Origin: Niallia circulans
GTDB taxonomy: Bacteria > Bacillota > Bacilli > Bacillales > Cytobacillaceae
DNA length: 64,000 nucleotides
Reading direction: 5' to 3'
Assembly: GCF_007273535.1 (NCBI RefSeq)
Contig: NZ_RIBP01000004.1
Span: 1,526,001-1,590,000, forward strand
A model generated the notes under the pieces. That model was not told where the DNA came from. It searched no databases and saw nothing but the letters and a program-made list of their open reading frames with translations. Below, one piece after another: positions 62,180 to 64,000 of this stretch (the stretch's first letter is position 1; every line of letters begins with the position of its first letter). Both the position numbers and the translations under genes were made by a program.

Positions 62180-63592
62180 ATGAATCGAAAATTGCTGGTG
62201 ATTTGCATGACAGGCTCGCTTATAGTCGGAGCTGGCGGCACCTATATTGGAATGAATAAATGGGGAGAACATACAGAGACAGCCGCTAACAGCAGTGAAA
62301 CAGTCTTATCAAAGGTTGGTAAGGCATATGACCTCATCCTAAATAATTATGTCCAACAGGTAGATAAGAATAAATTGGAGGAGGGCGCAATAAAAGGGAT
62401 GCTTTCCACCTTAGAGGACCCTTATTCTGTCTATATGGACAAGGATAGTGCAAAGCAATTCGAACAGGCGCTGGATTCATCCTTTGAAGGAATCGGTGCA
62501 GAGATAAGTGCAGAGGATGATAAAGTGATTATTGTTTCACCCATAAAGAACTCCCCTGCCGAAAAGGCTGGCATGAAAGCAAATGATGAAATTGTTAAGG
62601 TAGATGGAGAAAGTGTGGAAGGCTTTGATTTATACGATGTGACACAGAAAATAAGGGGCAAAAAAGGAACGAAGGTAGATTTAGAGATTGTTCGACAAGG
62701 GTTGGAGAAACCACTGCAAATTGCTGTTGTCCGCGATGAGGTACCACAAATTACGGTTCATTCTTCTGTTAAAAGAGAAGGTGGAGAAAATATAGGCTAT
62801 ATTGAGATTACCTCCTTCTCAGAGGATACGGCTTCTGAATTTCACAAAGCATTAGCTGCACAGGAGGAGGAAGGGATTGCCGGCTTAATATTAGATGTCA
62901 GAGGAAATCCTGGCGGCTTGCTGACAAGTGTTAATGCTATCTTAGAAGAGTTTGTAACTTCAGATAAGCCTTACGTGCAAATTGAGCAACGCAACGGAAA
63001 AACAGAGCAATTTTACTCTGATTTAAAGCAAAAGAAGGATTATCCTGTAGTCGTGCTTGTTGACAATGGAAGTGCAAGTGCGTCAGAAATCATGGCAGGA
63101 GCTTTAAAGGAAGCGGAAAATTATACATTGATTGGCGAGAAGACATTTGGAAAAGGTACGGTGCAGCAAGCAGTCCCAATGGAGGATGGCAGTAAGATAA
63201 AGCTGACTTTATTCAAATGGCTCACACCTGATGGTAATTGGATTCATAAGCAAGGGGTTGAGCCAAATCTGGAGGTCGAAAAAACAGCCTTATACAATAC
63301 ACATCCGCTTCAAATAGAGGAAACACTTAAACGAGAAATGAATAGTGAACAGGTCAAATATGCACAGGAAATTTTGACAAGTATCGGCTATCGAACAGAC
63401 AGGCAGGATGGCTATTACAGCAGCCAGACGGAGATTGCCGTTAAGGCATTTCAAGGTAGTAATAACCTTCCAGAGACAGGTGCAATTGACTCAAAAACAG
63501 CCGGAAAAATGCAGCAGGTTGTCAGAGAAGAAATGCAAAAAGACGAAAATGACATCCAGCTTCAAACAGCATTACATTATATTGTTAATTAA
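62180..63592 (+). CDS. ctpB: Carboxy-terminal processing serine protease CtpB
   Basis: A 470-residue S41 protease, in B. subtilis exported to the space between mother cell and forespore, where it cuts SpoIVFA to start sigma-K processing. A signal/anchor covers about 1-24. Then come a cap region (YDLILNNYVQQVDKNKLEEG), a PDZ domain (about 95-175, GIGAEISAEDDKVIIVSPIK), the S41 core with RGNPGGLL, DNGSASASEIMAG bearing the Ser, and EKTFGKGTVQ bearing the Lys, and a C-terminal peptidoglycan-binding domain (about 388-450). Length and order match CtpB. AAGGAAGG precedes the ATG. Confidence 0.94.
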   Translation: MNRKLLVICMTGSLIVGAGGTYIGMNKWGEHTETAANSSETVLSKVGKAYDLILNNYVQQVDKNKLEEGAIKGMLSTLEDPYSVYMDKDSAKQFEQALDSSFEGIGAEISAEDDKVIIVSPIKNSPAEKAGMKANDEIVKVDGESVEGFDLYDVTQKIRGKKGTKVDLEIVRQGLEKPLQIAVVRDEVPQITVHSSVKREGGENIGYIEITSFSEDTASEFHKALAAQEEEGIAGLILDVRGNPGGLLTSVNAILEEFVTSDKPYVQIEQRNGKTEQFYSDLKQKKDYPVVVLVDNGSASASEIMAGALKEAENYTLIGEKTFGKGTVQQAVPMEDGSKIKLTLFKWLTPDGNWIHKQGVEPNLEVEKTALYNTHPLQIEETLKREMNSEQVKYAQEILTSIGYRTDRQDGYYSSQTEIAVKAFQGSNNLPETGAIDSKTAGKMQQVVREEMQKDENDIQLQTALHYIVN

Positions 63593-63600
63593 AGATAAAC

Positions 63601-63643
63601 GCAAAAAGGAAAGAGCACCGTATAGGTGCTCTTTCCTTTTTGC
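63601..63643. terminator. Bidirectional terminator between ctpB and the HxlR gene
   Basis: A perfect inverted repeat: GCAAAAAGGAAAGAGCACC pairs with its complement over GTATA, so T-runs arise on both strands. Confidence 0.92.
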
Positions 63644-63649
63644 GTTTAC

Positions 63650-64000
63650 TTATTTATTTAAAATGCTGTCCTCAAGCATCAGTGACTTGTCACCATATAC
63701 CTTCGTAATATGTCTTTCACCCCAATTGCACAATGCATCAAGGATGCTTTGCAAGCTTTCTCCATATTCACTCAGCTCATACTCTACTTTTGGAGGGATT
63801 TGCTGATAAATAATGCGGTTAATAATGCCGTCATCCTCTAATTCACGAAGCTGCTGTGTCAGCATCTTTTGTGTGATATTTGGCATTAGACGCTTCAGCT
63901 CACTTGTCCGCTTTTTCCCATGTGTCAGATGGCATAAAATCACGCATTTCCACTTGCCGCCAATAACCTCAAGTGTTGCTTCGACAGAAATATTATATTT
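63650..64000 (-). CDS. HxlR-family transcriptional regulator, start outside window
   Basis: The last 116 residues of a winged-helix HxlR regulator; the true start is beyond base 64000. The pattern is clear: SVEATLEVIGGKWKCVILCH at the start, RTSELKRLMPNITQKMLTQQ for the recognition helix, LRELEDDGIINRI and PPKVEYELSEYGESL for the wing and dimer helix. Many members have a redox Cys in CPVE just before this; here the residue in that place is Ile (ISVE), though two Cys lie a few residues later (KC, LC). Ligand and target are unknown. Confidence 0.9.
   Translation of the reverse strand, partial: KYNISVEATLEVIGGKWKCVILCHLTHGKKRTSELKRLMPNITQKMLTQQLRELEDDGIINRIIYQQIPPKVEYELSEYGESLQSILDALCNWGERHITKVYGDKSLMLEDSILNK

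Overview
The window comes from an AT-rich, motile, Gram-positive Bacillaceae genome. The gene order follows the Bacillus subtilis teichoic-acid / degSU / comF / flgM-fliT / hpf-secA-prfB / ftsEX / ctpB region almost step by step. Shine-Dalgarno sites are strong, starts are often GTG or TTG, and nearly every gene ends at a hairpin followed by T's. A genus such as Niallia or a related Bacillus is plausible, but this cannot be settled from the sequence alone.

Layout. 1-14.9 kb is a cell-wall block: two LCP-family (LytR-CpsA-Psr) wall polymer ligases (the first cut by the window edge), gtaB, a giant secreted glucosaminidase with seven PA14-like repeats behind a sigma-D-type promoter, a GT2 glycosyltransferase, a TagF/TarL-type polyol-phosphate polymerase, the TagG-TagH exporter and TagO. 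15-22 kb holds yvyE, degS-degU, a tiny Sda-like protein, degV, comFA-comFC (comFB is absent) and yvyF. 22.2-41.4 kb is the late flagellar block: flgM-flgN-flgK-flgL, a DUF6470-type gene, fliW-csrA, five tandem flagellin genes, a three-gene glycan island, flaG, fliD, fliS and fliT. 41.4-48.8 kb holds a lone glgC, hpf, a zinc-ribbon protein, secA and prfB (programmed +1 frameshift). 49.2-53.4 kb holds a csbB/gtcA/GT-C trio behind an ECF-type promoter, then uppP. 53.6-58.3 kb holds yvjA, ftsE-ftsX and an EnvC-like M23 hydrolase. 58.3-64 kb holds a CzrA-type zinc sensor with a P-type ATPase, a manganese catalase, ctpB and a partial HxlR regulator.

The most unusual part is 27.0-38.4 kb. Five complete flagellin genes lie head to tail in the paralogue order A-B-C-B-A. 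Each has its own sigma-D promoter and a 5' leader with a conserved hairpin presenting AAGGA in its loop, the form of a CsrA site, and the fliW-csrA switch lies just upstream. Directly after the fifth flagellin, separated only by a terminator, are two GT2-TPR glycosyltransferases flanking an 869-residue fusion of a GT4 glycosyltransferase with a CDP-glycerol glycerophosphotransferase-like domain. Their position between hag and flaG suggests that they modify flagellin, possibly with a polyol-phosphate-containing, teichoic-acid-like glycan. The gene order and domains are seen in the sequence; the modification is inference.

Regulatory themes. Sigma-D-type promoters precede the autolysin, flgM, each flagellin, flaG and fliD. 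hpf has overlapping sigma-B-like and sigma-H-like promoters. The csbB trio has an ECF-type promoter. The metal ATPase has a consensus promoter followed by an ArsR-type operator.
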